From Kiritimatiellia bacterium (lineage in GTDB: Bacteria > Verrucomicrobiota > Kiritimatiellia > RFP12 > UBA1067), in assembly GCA_017405115.1 (NCBI GenBank), contig JAFRBA010000074.1:1-21752 (forward strand): a stretch of DNA of 21,752 bases, given 5' to 3'. The first letter of the stretch is position 1, and every line of letters starts with the position of its first letter. Shown here piece after piece: positions 1 to 6,572 of the stretch. The notes beneath the pieces were generated by a model that saw only the letters and a program-made list of their open reading frames with translations, made no database searches and was not told the DNA's origin. Made by a program: the position numbers and the translations under genes.

Positions 1-535
1 CAAGGCCGTCACGGGCGAGCTGAGGGACCTCGGCTTCCTGCAGGCGAAGTTCGGCGTCGCGCTCGAGCCCGCCGAGCCTGCGCCGCACGGCTGCGACAGG
101 GTCGTCTTCATGTTCGCGCCGAATCCGGGCGAGCCGGACCGGCCGCTCGCGACGGTTGCGAGCTCCGGCGAAATCGCCCGCGTCATGCTGGCGCTCAAGA
201 GCGTGCTTGCCGCGCACGACCCGGCTGAGGTGCTCGTGTTCGACGAGATCGACGCGAATATCGGCGGGGAGGTCGGGCGCGCCGTCGGCGAGAAGCTACG
301 GGCCGTCGCGGACCGCCACCAGGTGATTGCGATAACGCACCTGCCGCAGTCCGCCGTGTACGGCGACCGCCACCTGGTGGTGGCGAAGGCCGTGTCCGAC
401 GGGCGCACGCGCACGACCATCTCGGCGGTCGAGGGCGATGAGCGCGTGGCCGAGATCGCCCGTATGCTCGGCGGGGAGAAACTTACAAGCGTAGTGAGGA
501 GACATGCGGAAGAACTGCTTCAGCTATCCCGTTGA
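1..535 (+). CDS. recN: DNA repair ATPase RecN, C-terminal part (5' truncated by window)
   Basis: This is the C-terminal ATPase lobe of the SMC-like double-strand-break repair protein RecN. The open frame runs in from the window edge (first full codon at base 2) and ends with TGA at 533-535. Visible signatures are the family motif FAPNPGE, an ABC signature region (ASSGEIARVMLALK), a Walker B segment (VLVFDEIDANIGG) and the switch/H-loop region (VIAITHLPQSA). The ABC signature reads SSGE rather than the usual SGGE. RecN is cytoplasmic and is recruited early to DNA breaks. The N-terminal Walker A and coiled coil lie outside the window. The next gene starts 32 bp before this stop, so the two are probably translationally coupled. 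Identification is secure; only about the last 177 residues are seen. Confidence 0.95.
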   Translation, partial: KAVTGELRDLGFLQAKFGVALEPAEPAPHGCDRVVFMFAPNPGEPDRPLATVASSGEIARVMLALKSVLAAHDPAEVLVFDEIDANIGGEVGRAVGEKLRAVADRHQVIAITHLPQSAVYGDRHLVVAKAVSDGRTRTTISAVEGDERVAEIARMLGGEKLTSVVRRHAEELLQLSR

Positions 536-1616
536 GACGACCGACGGCGCATTCGGCGAATCGGTCGTGCTCGCGGAGACCCTGCGTAAGGTCTCAGGGT
601 CCGACGAGCCGCGCGTGCTTATCGTGGCGGACATGAACGTTGTCCAGCGGACGGAGGGGCTGGGCGCGGAGATCGGGCGCTACGTGAAGCGGCACGGTAT
701 CCAGCTCGCGGGCAGCCCGGTGGTCATAGCGGCCGGCGAGAAGATCAAGGCCGACGGGCTCAAGAGCGCCGTCACGATCGCCTCCGCCGCCCTGGACGCG
801 AAGCTCGGCAAGAGCGACGTCGTGCTTGTTCTCGGCGGCGGAACGCTGCTCGACGTGGCCGGCTACGTGGCGGCGCAGGTCCGCGGCGGCGTCAATCTCG
901 TGCGCGTGCCGACGACTCCGGCGGCCATGCTTGACGCGGCGTTCTCCGAATATGCGGCCGTGAACTCGGCGACCGTCAAGGACGCGCTTCGCGTGCTGGC
1001 GGCGCCTGCGGCGGTCGTGATAGACCCCGCCTTTGCCGCGACCGTGCTGGACGGCGTCTGGCGCGGCGGGATCGGCGAGGCCGTGCGCTTCGCGGCAGTG
1101 CGCGACGCCGCGATGATGAAGAAGCTGAGGAGCCTGGGCCCGGCCTACTCCGCGCGGGACATCGACGCGCTGCGCGAGATCGTGTCCATCGCCTGCGCGG
1201 CAAGGGCGAAGAAGGGCCCGACGGACTTCGCGGAATGGGCCGCGTTCCGCCTGGAGGCCATGAGCGGATGGAAGCTTCCGCATGGCTATGCCGTCGGCAT
1301 CGGGATATGCATAGACGCCGGCTATTCGGTGGAGCGAGGCCTCATGAAGGCGGAGGACCGCGACTCTGTAGTGTCGTTCCTTGCGTCCTGCAGGGCGCTG
1401 GACGGCATCGAGCACTCGCGTCATCTTCTCGGCCAGGCTGACGACCTCCTGCGCGGGCTCGACGCGTGGCGTCTGTCCGCCGGCTCGGCCGCCATAACGA
1501 TCCCGGCCGGGATCGGCAAGTCCGCCGTAGAGGAGGAACCCGACAGGGAGCTGTTCCGCGCCGTCCTGTCGAAGCTGGCGTCGTCGCCGCCCGTCGTCGC
1601 CCAATGCGAAAGTTGA
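504..1616 (+). CDS. Dehydroquinate-synthase-fold protein (EboD-like), probably altered active site
   Basis: A 370-residue protein of the sugar-phosphate cyclase family (AroB/EboD). It has the NAD-binding GGGTLLDVAG (111-120), VPTTPAAMLDA (135-145), GGIGEAVRFA (188-197) and LPHGYAVGIG (258-267). The spacing and the segment DFAEWAAFRLE (241-251) resemble EboD proteins (DFGHWSAHKLE) more than AroB. Compared with working family members, the Lys of the SVGGK motif is Tyr150, the metal-binding His is Glu244 and the second conserved His is Phe248. Glu192, His260 and Lys159 are retained. It may be a non-canonical cyclase or a non-catalytic relative; shikimate-pathway AroB function is doubtful. The ATG at 504 follows GAGGAG at 496-501 and overlaps recN. 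Fold assignment is strong, activity uncertain. Confidence 0.82.
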   Translation: MRKNCFSYPVETTDGAFGESVVLAETLRKVSGSDEPRVLIVADMNVVQRTEGLGAEIGRYVKRHGIQLAGSPVVIAAGEKIKADGLKSAVTIASAALDAKLGKSDVVLVLGGGTLLDVAGYVAAQVRGGVNLVRVPTTPAAMLDAAFSEYAAVNSATVKDALRVLAAPAAVVIDPAFAATVLDGVWRGGIGEAVRFAAVRDAAMMKKLRSLGPAYSARDIDALREIVSIACAARAKKGPTDFAEWAAFRLEAMSGWKLPHGYAVGIGICIDAGYSVERGLMKAEDRDSVVSFLASCRALDGIEHSRHLLGQADDLLRGLDAWRLSAGSAAITIPAGIGKSAVEEEPDRELFRAVLSKLASSPPVVAQCES

Positions 1617-1622
1617 CTAGGC

Positions 1623-1649
1623 CACAAAGGGCACAAAGTTCACGAAGTC
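1623..1649. repeat. Three 9-bp tandem units (CACAAAGGG type)
   Basis: CACAAAGGG, CACAAAGTT and CACGAAGTC follow one another without gaps, in the short space between the stop codons of two converging genes. No terminator hairpin was found there. The role is unknown; it could be an interspersed intergenic repeat. Confidence 0.6.
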
Positions 1650-1694
1650 ATGCTTTTAGGGAAAACCTTAATGCGCAACTGCCGTTTTACAGGT

Positions 1695-2801
1695 TCACTG
1701 ACGTCCGGCCGGCTTGGCCGAGGATTGGCGCACGACCATCTGCGCGTCAAGGAGGATTGCGCGAGGGGCGAGGTTGGGGTTGCGTATGCGCTGAAGAAGC
1801 GACGCGACCGCCGTCTCGGCAAGGCGTTTCACCGGCTGGCGGATCGTCGTGAGCGGCGGGTTCAGTAGCTTCGCGATCTTCGCGTCGTCGAATCCTGCGA
1901 CGCGCACTTTCTCCGGAACGTTCAGCTTTAGCGCCGCCAGTGTCTGCAGAAGCGTCGCGGCAAGCGGATCGTTGCGGCATACGAACGCGTCCGGTCTGTC
2001 CTTCCCCCGCATCAGCCTTCTGAACGCGGCCGTGTCGCTGGGGCTTGTCTCGATGATATGGTTGTTCCGCCACTCGAGCCCGGCGTCGATCACGGCCTGG
2101 GCCACTCCCTGTATTCTGCCGCGTATGGTGCTTGCGTAGTTGGGCTGCGTCAGAAATCGGATGTTTCTTGCGCCTGCCTCTATCAGGTGCTTTGCGAGAC
2201 GGTAGCCGGCTTGTGCGTTGTCTATGCCGACCAGGTCGTAGCGACTTCTCTGGGGCGGCGGCAGGTAGTCTCGGTCGATCAGCACGGCCGGGATGTTCTT
2301 CGCCGCGAGGACGTCAAGCACCTTCTTTGTCGCCTCGTGCGAGCCTGGAATCAGGTCGACGGGCTCCAGCAGGACTCCGGCCGTCCGCCGCAATGCATAC
2401 GCCTCGGCGACGGCGATGGCCCAGTTGCCCCGGTCGCTGGCGTCAGGTGCCGAGACGTCGCCCAGGAGCGTGTCGTACCCTGCCGCGCGTGCGGCTACGG
2501 CGATGTCGTCGCAGAGGTCGGTGAAGAAGTCGATCTTGTGGTAGTCGGGCGCAATCACTCCGATGGCACCCGTGGCGTTGCGCGCGGCGAACGTGAGGTA
2601 CGAGCCCGATCCCGCGCGAGACTGCAGAAGTCCGGCCCGCTTCAGCTCGCGCAGCGCCCGCTCGATGGTAGGGCGGCTCACGCCGAATCGCCGCACAAGC
2701 GCCTCTTCGCTCGGAAAGCGTTCCTCGTGCTCGTACTTCCCGGCGAGTATGTCGCGTTGCAGCATCTTTGCGATTTGGAGGTATTTCGCAATCTGTTCCA
2801 T
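1695..2801 (-). CDS. GntR-type winged-helix / LacI-type sensor transcriptional regulator
   Basis: A 368-residue DNA-binding regulator. Residues 1-70 form a GntR-family winged helix (helix-turn-helix around FPSEEALVRRFGVSRPTIERA, then LLQSRAGSGSYL). From about residue 78 the protein is a periplasmic-binding-protein-like sugar sensor of the LacI/GalR type (GAIGVIAPDY, later VRVAGFDDAKIAKLLNPPLTTI). This GntR-LacI hybrid is the architecture of AraR, which senses a small sugar. I chose the ATG at 2801 because helix 1 of the winged helix begins right after it. A longer form from 2861 has a GGAGG-like site but adds 20 unrelated residues and overlaps a palindromic site. A TATCAT hexamer lies 8 bp upstream of 2801. 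It converges with the gene at 504. Shared palindromes suggest it controls the ribokinase and hydrolase operons as well as itself. Confidence 0.9.
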   Translation of the reverse strand: MEQIAKYLQIAKMLQRDILAGKYEHEERFPSEEALVRRFGVSRPTIERALRELKRAGLLQSRAGSGSYLTFAARNATGAIGVIAPDYHKIDFFTDLCDDIAVAARAAGYDTLLGDVSAPDASDRGNWAIAVAEAYALRRTAGVLLEPVDLIPGSHEATKKVLDVLAAKNIPAVLIDRDYLPPPQRSRYDLVGIDNAQAGYRLAKHLIEAGARNIRFLTQPNYASTIRGRIQGVAQAVIDAGLEWRNNHIIETSPSDTAAFRRLMRGKDRPDAFVCRNDPLAATLLQTLAALKLNVPEKVRVAGFDDAKIAKLLNPPLTTIRQPVKRLAETAVASLLQRIRNPNLAPRAILLDAQMVVRQSSAKPAGRQ

Positions 2802-2809
2802 GTGCCTGT

Positions 2810-2815
2810 ATGATA
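2810..2815 (-). promoter_or_regulatory. Putative -10 hexamer of the regulator gene
   Basis: TATCAT on the minus strand, preceded by GG. It lies exactly 40 bp from the palindrome at 2856-2867, the same distance as at the ribokinase promoter. No good -35 hexamer is visible, which would suit an activator-dependent promoter. If it is used, transcription starts about 2 nt before the ATG at 2801, giving a nearly leaderless mRNA. Confidence 0.5.
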
Positions 2816-2839
2816 CCAAAAAACGGTCATCGGTTTTCG

Positions 2840-2871
2840 CATAAGGCGTAGAAATCTGCATTTGCAGGTTT
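2840..2871. repeat. Left copy of direct repeat flanking the ATPase module
   Basis: The segment reads CATA, a 3-bp insertion, then CGTAGAAATCTGCATTTGCAG and GTTT. It matches 4463-4490 with two substitutions-like differences and a few inserted bases. The repeat contains the operator palindrome. The two copies bracket the 33-bp repeats and the AAA ATPase gene, so they could be either a duplicated target site or two separately kept operators. Confidence 0.6.
2856..2867. promoter_or_regulatory. Putative operator palindrome, regulator gene
   Basis: Perfect inverted repeat CTGCA-TT-TGCAG. Its edge is 40 bp from the -10 hexamer of the regulator, so its centre would sit near -59 from the start of transcription. 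Equivalent palindromes occur at 4475 and 6544. The likely ligand is the GntR-LacI regulator, acting on its own gene; this is inferred from position and symmetry. Confidence 0.6.
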
Positions 2872-2892
2872 CCTCCGGTAAGGTGTTTCCAG

Positions 2893-3038
2893 TAGTAGAT
2901 CGCGTGATATGAAGTATTCTCGACTCGCCAAAACGTGATGAATCAGCATTTCGTAACCCGCCAAAACGTGATAAATTAGCATTTCGTAACCCGCCAAAAC
3001 GTGATAAATTAGCATTTCGTAACCCGCCAAAACGTGAT
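2893..3038. repeat. 33-bp tandem repeat array upstream of the AAA ATPase
   Basis: The 14-bp core CGCCAAAACGTGAT recurs at 2926, 2959, 2992 and 3025, exactly 33 bp apart. The units at 2959 and 2992 are identical, the unit at 2926 differs at two positions, and the last is a 14-bp partial copy. A degenerate, slightly shorter copy (core GTGATAT) begins near 2893. The array fills most of the 300-bp gap between the regulator and the ATPase and ends 8 bp before the ATPase -35 hexamer. There are no spacers, so it is not CRISPR. Its position resembles iterons or a multi-site operator for the adjacent gene. Short frames read through it on the minus strand give 11-residue repeats but have no support as genes. 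Confidence 0.85.
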
Positions 3039-3045
3039 TGAGCCA

Positions 3046-3074
3046 TTGATTCCGAGACGCGTTTATGCTATAAT
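3046..3074 (+). promoter_or_regulatory. Sigma-70-type promoter of the AAA ATPase gene
   Basis: TTGATT (3046-3051), 17-bp spacer, TATAAT (3069-3074). Transcription would start near 3081, 20 nt before the ATG at 3102 and just upstream of a GGAGG ribosome-binding site (3091-3095). The last copy of the 33-bp repeat ends 8 bp upstream, close enough for a protein bound there to affect RNA polymerase. Confidence 0.75.
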
Positions 3075-3101
3075 TCCTTCAAAACACGGTGGAGGCACTT
3101 C

Positions 3102-4451
3102 ATGAAGCGGAAAATCTATAATAGACTTCTTGAATGGAAGCGGAACGAGGCTCGCGAATCGGCGCTATTGATAGATGGCGCTCGACGTGTAGGCAAGAGC
3201 TATATAGCCGAGGAGTTCGCCAAGAACGAATATCGGTCGTATATCATGATTGACTTCGCCAAGGCTCCGTCGGAGATAAAGGCACTGTTTGCGAACTATC
3301 AGGATAAGTTGGACAGGCTTTTCCTTAAACTGTCGGAATATTATGGTGTGAGGCTCCATGTCGGGGAGACTTTGTTCATATTCGACGAAGTGCAGAAGTG
3401 CCCGAAGGCGAGGGAATCCATCAAACCACTTGTCGCCGACGGGCGCTATGACTTCCTTGAAACGGGTTCGCTTGTTTCAATAGACGAAAACGTGCGCGAC
3501 ATAGTGATTCCGTCGGAGGAAACTCGCGTCAAGATGCATCCGATGGATTTTGAGGAGTTTCTTTGGGCACGGGGCGACGACATGACGATGGAGGCCATTA
3601 GGAGTCACTATGCAGAGAAGGAGCCAATGGGGCCGTTGTTGCATAGAAAGGCTCTCGATCTTTTCCGTGAATATATGGTAGTTGGTGGCATGCCGCAGGC
3701 TGTTGCCGAGTTTGTCAAGTCCTCTGACCTCGGCAAAGTTGACGCCGTCAAGCGCAGAATACTTAAACTCTACCGCGAGGACATAAGGAAGCACGCCGGG
3801 AAGTATGCGCTCAAGACGGGGCTTGTGTTCGACGGAATCGCCGCGCAGCTCTCGAGGCACGAGAAGAAGTTTCGTCTCTCCGCCCTTGGCGCGAATGCGC
3901 GCATGCGGGAATACGAGGATGCGTTTTTGTGGCTGAAGGAAGCCATGGTCGTCAATGTATGCTACAGATCCACCGAACCGAGCATCGGACTTGGCATCAA
4001 CGCCGACCACGCCACGCTTAAATGCTATGCGGCCGACACGGGGCTGCTGGTGTCGCTTGCGTTCAATGGACGCCAGATCGTTTCTGAACAGGTGCACAAG
4101 CGGATTCTCTTTGATTCGCTGGAACTGAACAAGGGGATGTTAGTGGAAAACATCGTTGCACAGATGTTGGCGGCGTCTGGTCAGGAGCTGTATTTCTTTT
4201 CGGCGGCGCCGGTCGAGAAGGCCGACCGAATGGAAATAGATTTTCTGGTTCCCGTGGCGTCGATTGGAAGGCGGCACAACATTCGCCCCGTAGAAGTCAA
4301 GTCGTCCAAGAGGTACGACCATGCTTCGCTCGACAAGTTCATGGCGAAATACAGGCGCAGTCTTGCCGTGCCGACAGTCCTCCATTCGAAAGACGTGATG
4401 GAGAAGGATGGCATCCTCTATTTGCCGCTATACATGGCTGGGATGATTTGA
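3102..4451 (+). CDS. AAA ATPase with DUF4143 / PD-(D/E)XK-like C-terminus
   Basis: A 449-residue ATP-binding protein of the widespread AAA-DUF4143 family, whose cellular role is not established. Residues 26-33 (GARRVGKS) form Walker A, 91-96 (LFIFDE) Walker B, and FLETGSL is a sensor-1-like segment. The middle (about 220-310) has the DUF4143 features YREDIRKHAGKY and YAADTGLLVSL. The C-terminus carries EIDFLVP (Asp380) and VEVKSS (Glu398, Lys400), spaced like a PD-(D/E)XK nuclease core. The start has GGAGG 6 nt upstream. It is a single-gene unit with its own promoter and a 33-bp repeat array, lower GC than its neighbours and flanking direct repeats, all of which suggest acquisition as a module. 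It interrupts an otherwise coherent sugar-use locus and is probably functionally unrelated to it. Confidence 0.9.
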   Translation: MKRKIYNRLLEWKRNEARESALLIDGARRVGKSYIAEEFAKNEYRSYIMIDFAKAPSEIKALFANYQDKLDRLFLKLSEYYGVRLHVGETLFIFDEVQKCPKARESIKPLVADGRYDFLETGSLVSIDENVRDIVIPSEETRVKMHPMDFEEFLWARGDDMTMEAIRSHYAEKEPMGPLLHRKALDLFREYMVVGGMPQAVAEFVKSSDLGKVDAVKRRILKLYREDIRKHAGKYALKTGLVFDGIAAQLSRHEKKFRLSALGANARMREYEDAFLWLKEAMVVNVCYRSTEPSIGLGINADHATLKCYAADTGLLVSLAFNGRQIVSEQVHKRILFDSLELNKGMLVENIVAQMLAASGQELYFFSAAPVEKADRMEIDFLVPVASIGRRHNIRPVEVKSSKRYDHASLDKFMAKYRRSLAVPTVLHSKDVMEKDGILYLPLYMAGMI

Positions 4452-4462
4452 AGAACCGAAAA

Positions 4463-4490
4463 CATACGCAGAAGCTGCATTTGCAGGTTT
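4463..4490. repeat. Right copy of direct repeat flanking the ATPase module
   Basis: CATA, then CGCAGAAG, then CTGCATTTGCAGGTTT: the counterpart of 2840-2871. It begins 12 bp after the ATPase stop codon and runs into the ribokinase control region. Confidence 0.6.
4475..4486. promoter_or_regulatory. Putative operator palindrome, ribokinase operon
   Basis: CTGCA-TT-TGCAG, identical to the site at 2856. It is followed by GGTTTTTGCG, which also follows the palindrome at 6544. Exactly 40 bp separate it from the TATAAT at 4527. A second half-site, TTTGCAGG, recurs at 4506-4513 over the -35 region. Confidence 0.65.
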
Positions 4491-4502
4491 TTGCGCGAGC
4501 GT

Positions 4503-4532
4503 GCGTTTGCAGGCGCCGGAATTTTGTATAAT
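4503..4532 (+). promoter_or_regulatory. Ribokinase operon promoter
   Basis: A perfect TATAAT at 4527-4532 with a poor -35 (GCGTTT at 4503-4508, 18-bp spacing). A strong -10 with a weak -35 and a palindrome centred near -59 is typical of an activator-dependent promoter. Transcription would begin near 4539, excluding the ATGs upstream of 4555 as useful starts. Confidence 0.65.
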
Positions 4533-4566
4533 GCCCGCGTCAACACAATATGGCATGAAACGTGGA

Positions 4567-5469
4567 ATGAAGAAGATTTTGGTTTTGGGCTCGACGAACA
4601 CCGATATGGTGATCTCGGGCAGGAGGATTCCCGCTCCCGGCGAGACGGTGAGCGGCGGCAAGTTCATGATGAACCCGGGCGGAAAGGGCGCGAACCAGGC
4701 CGTCGCCGTGGCGCGTCTTTCCGCGAAGAAGGGTGCATGCACGTTCATCGCGAAGGTCGGCGACGACATGTTCGGGCGCGATACGGCGCGGCGCATGAGG
4801 AAGGACGGTATAGCGGCGCGTCTGGTAGTCGACGGGAAGGAGCCGTCGGGCACGGCCCTCATCCTCGTTGACGCAAAGGGGCAGAACGTGATTTCAGTTG
4901 CGCTCGGCGCAAACGGAACACTTTCGCCGAAAGACGTCGCGCCTTTCAGAGGTGAGATCGAATCTTCCGCATGCCTTCTCATGCAGCTCGAGACCCCGCT
5001 CGAAACCGTCGAGTGGGCAGCGAAGGTCGCGCATGACGCAGGCGTAATGGTGATCCTCAACCCCGCTCCGGCACGGAAGCTGCCGCGTTCGCTGTATCCG
5101 CTCGTGGACTGGATTACACCGAACGAGACCGAGGCGGAGATATTGACAGGCGTCAAGGTGACGGATGCCGCAAGTGCGGCGAAGGCGACGGTAGCGTTGA
5201 TGAAGCGCGGCGTCGGGCATGTCATCACCACGATGGGCTCAAAGGGTGTTTACTGCGGAGACTGTGGAAGACTCTTCCCGTCCAAGAAAGTGAAGGCTGT
5301 TGACTGTGTTGCGGCTGGAGACACTTTCAACGGCGCGTTTGCCGTCGCGCTCGCCGAGGAACGTCCCGTCGCGGACGCCATCGCCTTTGCGCAGAAGGCG
5401 GCGGCGATTTCGGTAACGCGCCCCGGCGCACAGTCGTCCGTGCCGTATCGAAGAGAATGTAAAGTGTAA
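4567..5469 (+). CDS. rbsK: Ribokinase (PfkB family)
   Basis: Cytoplasmic sugar kinase of about 300 residues; ribokinase phosphorylates D-ribose to ribose 5-phosphate. The N-terminus KILVLGSTNTDMVI, the GGKGANQAVAVARL substrate/lid signature and the C-terminal AAGDTFNGAFAVAL signature (with the catalytic Asp) are all present, as is the NPAPARKL segment seen in ribokinases. I start at 4567 because family members begin with this Met; 4555 is possible and adds four residues. Neither has a strong ribosome-binding site. The promoter at 4527 rules out longer forms. Its stop codon lies in a short repeat 30 bp before the permease gene, with which it forms an operon. Specificity for ribose rather than another pentose or deoxyribose is inferred from motifs and neighbours. 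Confidence 0.92.
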   Translation: MKKILVLGSTNTDMVISGRRIPAPGETVSGGKFMMNPGGKGANQAVAVARLSAKKGACTFIAKVGDDMFGRDTARRMRKDGIAARLVVDGKEPSGTALILVDAKGQNVISVALGANGTLSPKDVAPFRGEIESSACLLMQLETPLETVEWAAKVAHDAGVMVILNPAPARKLPRSLYPLVDWITPNETEAEILTGVKVTDAASAAKATVALMKRGVGHVITTMGSKGVYCGDCGRLFPSKKVKAVDCVAAGDTFNGAFAVALAEERPVADAIAFAQKAAAISVTRPGAQSSVPYRRECKV

Positions 5470-5500
5470 AATGGAAAGTGTAACTAACGACTAACGACTA
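5461..5500. repeat. Short tandem repeats across the ribokinase-permease junction
   Basis: AAAGTGTAA occurs at 5461-5469 and 5475-5483, and CTAACGA at 5484-5490 and 5491-5497, directly before the permease ATG. The ribokinase stop codon is part of the first repeat. The repeats occupy the place where a ribosome-binding site would be expected, and none is seen. Confidence 0.7.
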
Positions 5501-6525
5501 TGTACTACTGCAACAACTACCCTCTCGCCGTTCTCTTCTGCGTCGTCACGATGCTCTGCTGGGGCAGCTGGGGCAACACCCAGAAGCTTGCGGGCAAGAC
5601 ATGGCGCTATGAACTCTTCTACTGGGACTACGTAATAGGGGTAGTCCTCTTCGCGCTTGTAAGTGGGATTACGGCAGGGTCGTTCGGCGGCGGCGAGTGG
5701 TCGTTCGTGGCTAACCTCCTGCAGGCCTCGACATCAAATCTTGGCTCGGCGTTTCTCGGCGGCATCGTCTTCAACGCGGCGAACATCCTTCTCGCGGCGG
5801 CGATATCGATTGCCGGAATGAGCGTGGCGTTTCCGGTGGGAATAGGCTTGGCGCTTGTCTTGGGCGTAGTCGTCAACTATGTTGGTGCGCCCAAGGGAGA
5901 CCCGATAATGCTTTTCGGCGGTGTAGCGCTTATTGTCGCGGCAATCCTCTGCAACGCTTTTGCTTACAAGATCAAAACCTCTCAAACCTCTCAAACTTCT
6001 CAAACCTCTCACTCCGTGGGCAAGGGCATTCTGCTTTCGGTCGTCTGCGGCGTATTGATGGCGTTCTTCTACCGGTTCATAGCCCGCACGATGGACATGG
6101 ACTTTACCGCCGCCGCGCCTAAACCCGGAATGATGACGCCGTACTCGGCGTTCTTCGTGTTCGCGCTCGGCATCTTCGCCTCCAACTTCGTCTTCAACGC
6201 CATTGCGATGCGCCATCCCGTGTCGGGAGAGCCGATCACGGAGAAGGAGTATTTCAAGGGCGGCTTCCCGATCCACCTCGTCGGTGTTCTCGGCGGCCTT
6301 ATCTGGGGGCTCGGCAACGGCATCAACCTCGTTGCGGCGGGCAAGGCGGGCGCGGCGATATCCTACGGGCTCGGCCAGGGCGCGACGCTTGTCTCGGCTC
6401 TCTGGGGCATCCTCGTGTGGCGCGAGTTCAAGGGTGCTCCGAAGAGCGCGTTGCGGCTCAATCTTGTCATGTTCGTGCTTTTCCTTTTTGGTCTTGCGCT
6501 TATTGTCTTGGCAGGAGAGAAGTAG
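5500..6525 (+). CDS. GRP/DMT-family sugar permease (ribose-type)
   Basis: A 341-residue integral inner-membrane protein with about ten hydrophobic segments. It belongs to the glucose/ribose porter (GRP) branch of the drug/metabolite transporter fold. The N-terminal PLAVLFCVVTMLCWGSWGNTQ, the segment YELFYWDYVIG and the C-terminal GKAGAAISYGLGQGATLVSALWGI closely follow permeases found beside ribokinase and nucleoside hydrolase genes in gut Bacteroidetes. It would import the sugar that the upstream kinase phosphorylates, so ribose is the best guess. A cytoplasmic loop near residues 159-170 contains a Thr-Ser-Gln repeat encoded by a 9-bp DNA repeat. There is no Shine-Dalgarno sequence, so translation may depend on termination of ribokinase 30 bp upstream. 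No transport ATPase or binding protein is present. Confidence 0.87.
   Translation: MYYCNNYPLAVLFCVVTMLCWGSWGNTQKLAGKTWRYELFYWDYVIGVVLFALVSGITAGSFGGGEWSFVANLLQASTSNLGSAFLGGIVFNAANILLAAAISIAGMSVAFPVGIGLALVLGVVVNYVGAPKGDPIMLFGGVALIVAAILCNAFAYKIKTSQTSQTSQTSHSVGKGILLSVVCGVLMAFFYRFIARTMDMDFTAAAPKPGMMTPYSAFFVFALGIFASNFVFNAIAMRHPVSGEPITEKEYFKGGFPIHLVGVLGGLIWGLGNGINLVAAGKAGAAISYGLGQGATLVSALWGILVWREFKGAPKSALRLNLVMFVLFLFGLALIVLAGEK
5975..6010 (+). repeat. 9-bp in-frame microsatellite in the permease gene
   Basis: Four contiguous units of AAACCTCTC (the third is AAACTTCTC), at 5975, 5984, 5993 and 6002. The unit is a multiple of three, so gain or loss of copies would lengthen or shorten a Gln-Thr-Ser loop between membrane segments without changing frame. 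Confidence 0.85.
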
Positions 6526-6543
6526 ATGTTTCAGCCTCAATAT

Positions 6544-6555
6544 CTGCTAAAGCAG
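6544..6555. promoter_or_regulatory. Putative operator palindrome, nucleoside hydrolase/glycosidase operon
   Basis: CTGCT-AA-AGCAG, a perfect inverted repeat differing from the two other sites only in the central bases, followed by the same GGTTTTTGCG. It lies 41 bp upstream of the -10 hexamer at 6597. It falls between two same-strand genes, so it marks a separately controlled promoter for the long downstream operon. Confidence 0.6.
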
Positions 6556-6572
6556 GTTTTTGCGGCGTGGCG

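Noticed and set aside
1654..1673. Terminator hairpin between the two convergent genes
   Set aside because: The possible stem (TTTTAGG/CCTTAA) is short, contains a mismatch and has no U-tract in either direction.
2926..3038. CRISPR array
   Set aside because: The repeats are contiguous, with no unique spacers and no cas genes nearby.
2678..3046. Minus-strand frames through the 33-bp repeats giving 11-residue protein repeats
   Set aside because: A 33-bp unit automatically yields 11-residue repeats in any open frame. The frames overlap the regulator and the ATPase promoter and have no supporting start signals.
4475..4491. CTGCATTTGCAGG followed by T-tract as terminator of the ATPase
   Set aside because: The stem is only 4-5 bp with a 2-4 nt loop, and matching palindromes sit at fixed distances from promoters, which an operator explains better.
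5734..6540. Antisense frame of 268 residues opposite the permease
   Set aside because: Charge-rich composition typical of an antisense reading of membrane-protein codons; the plus-strand permease is clearly real.
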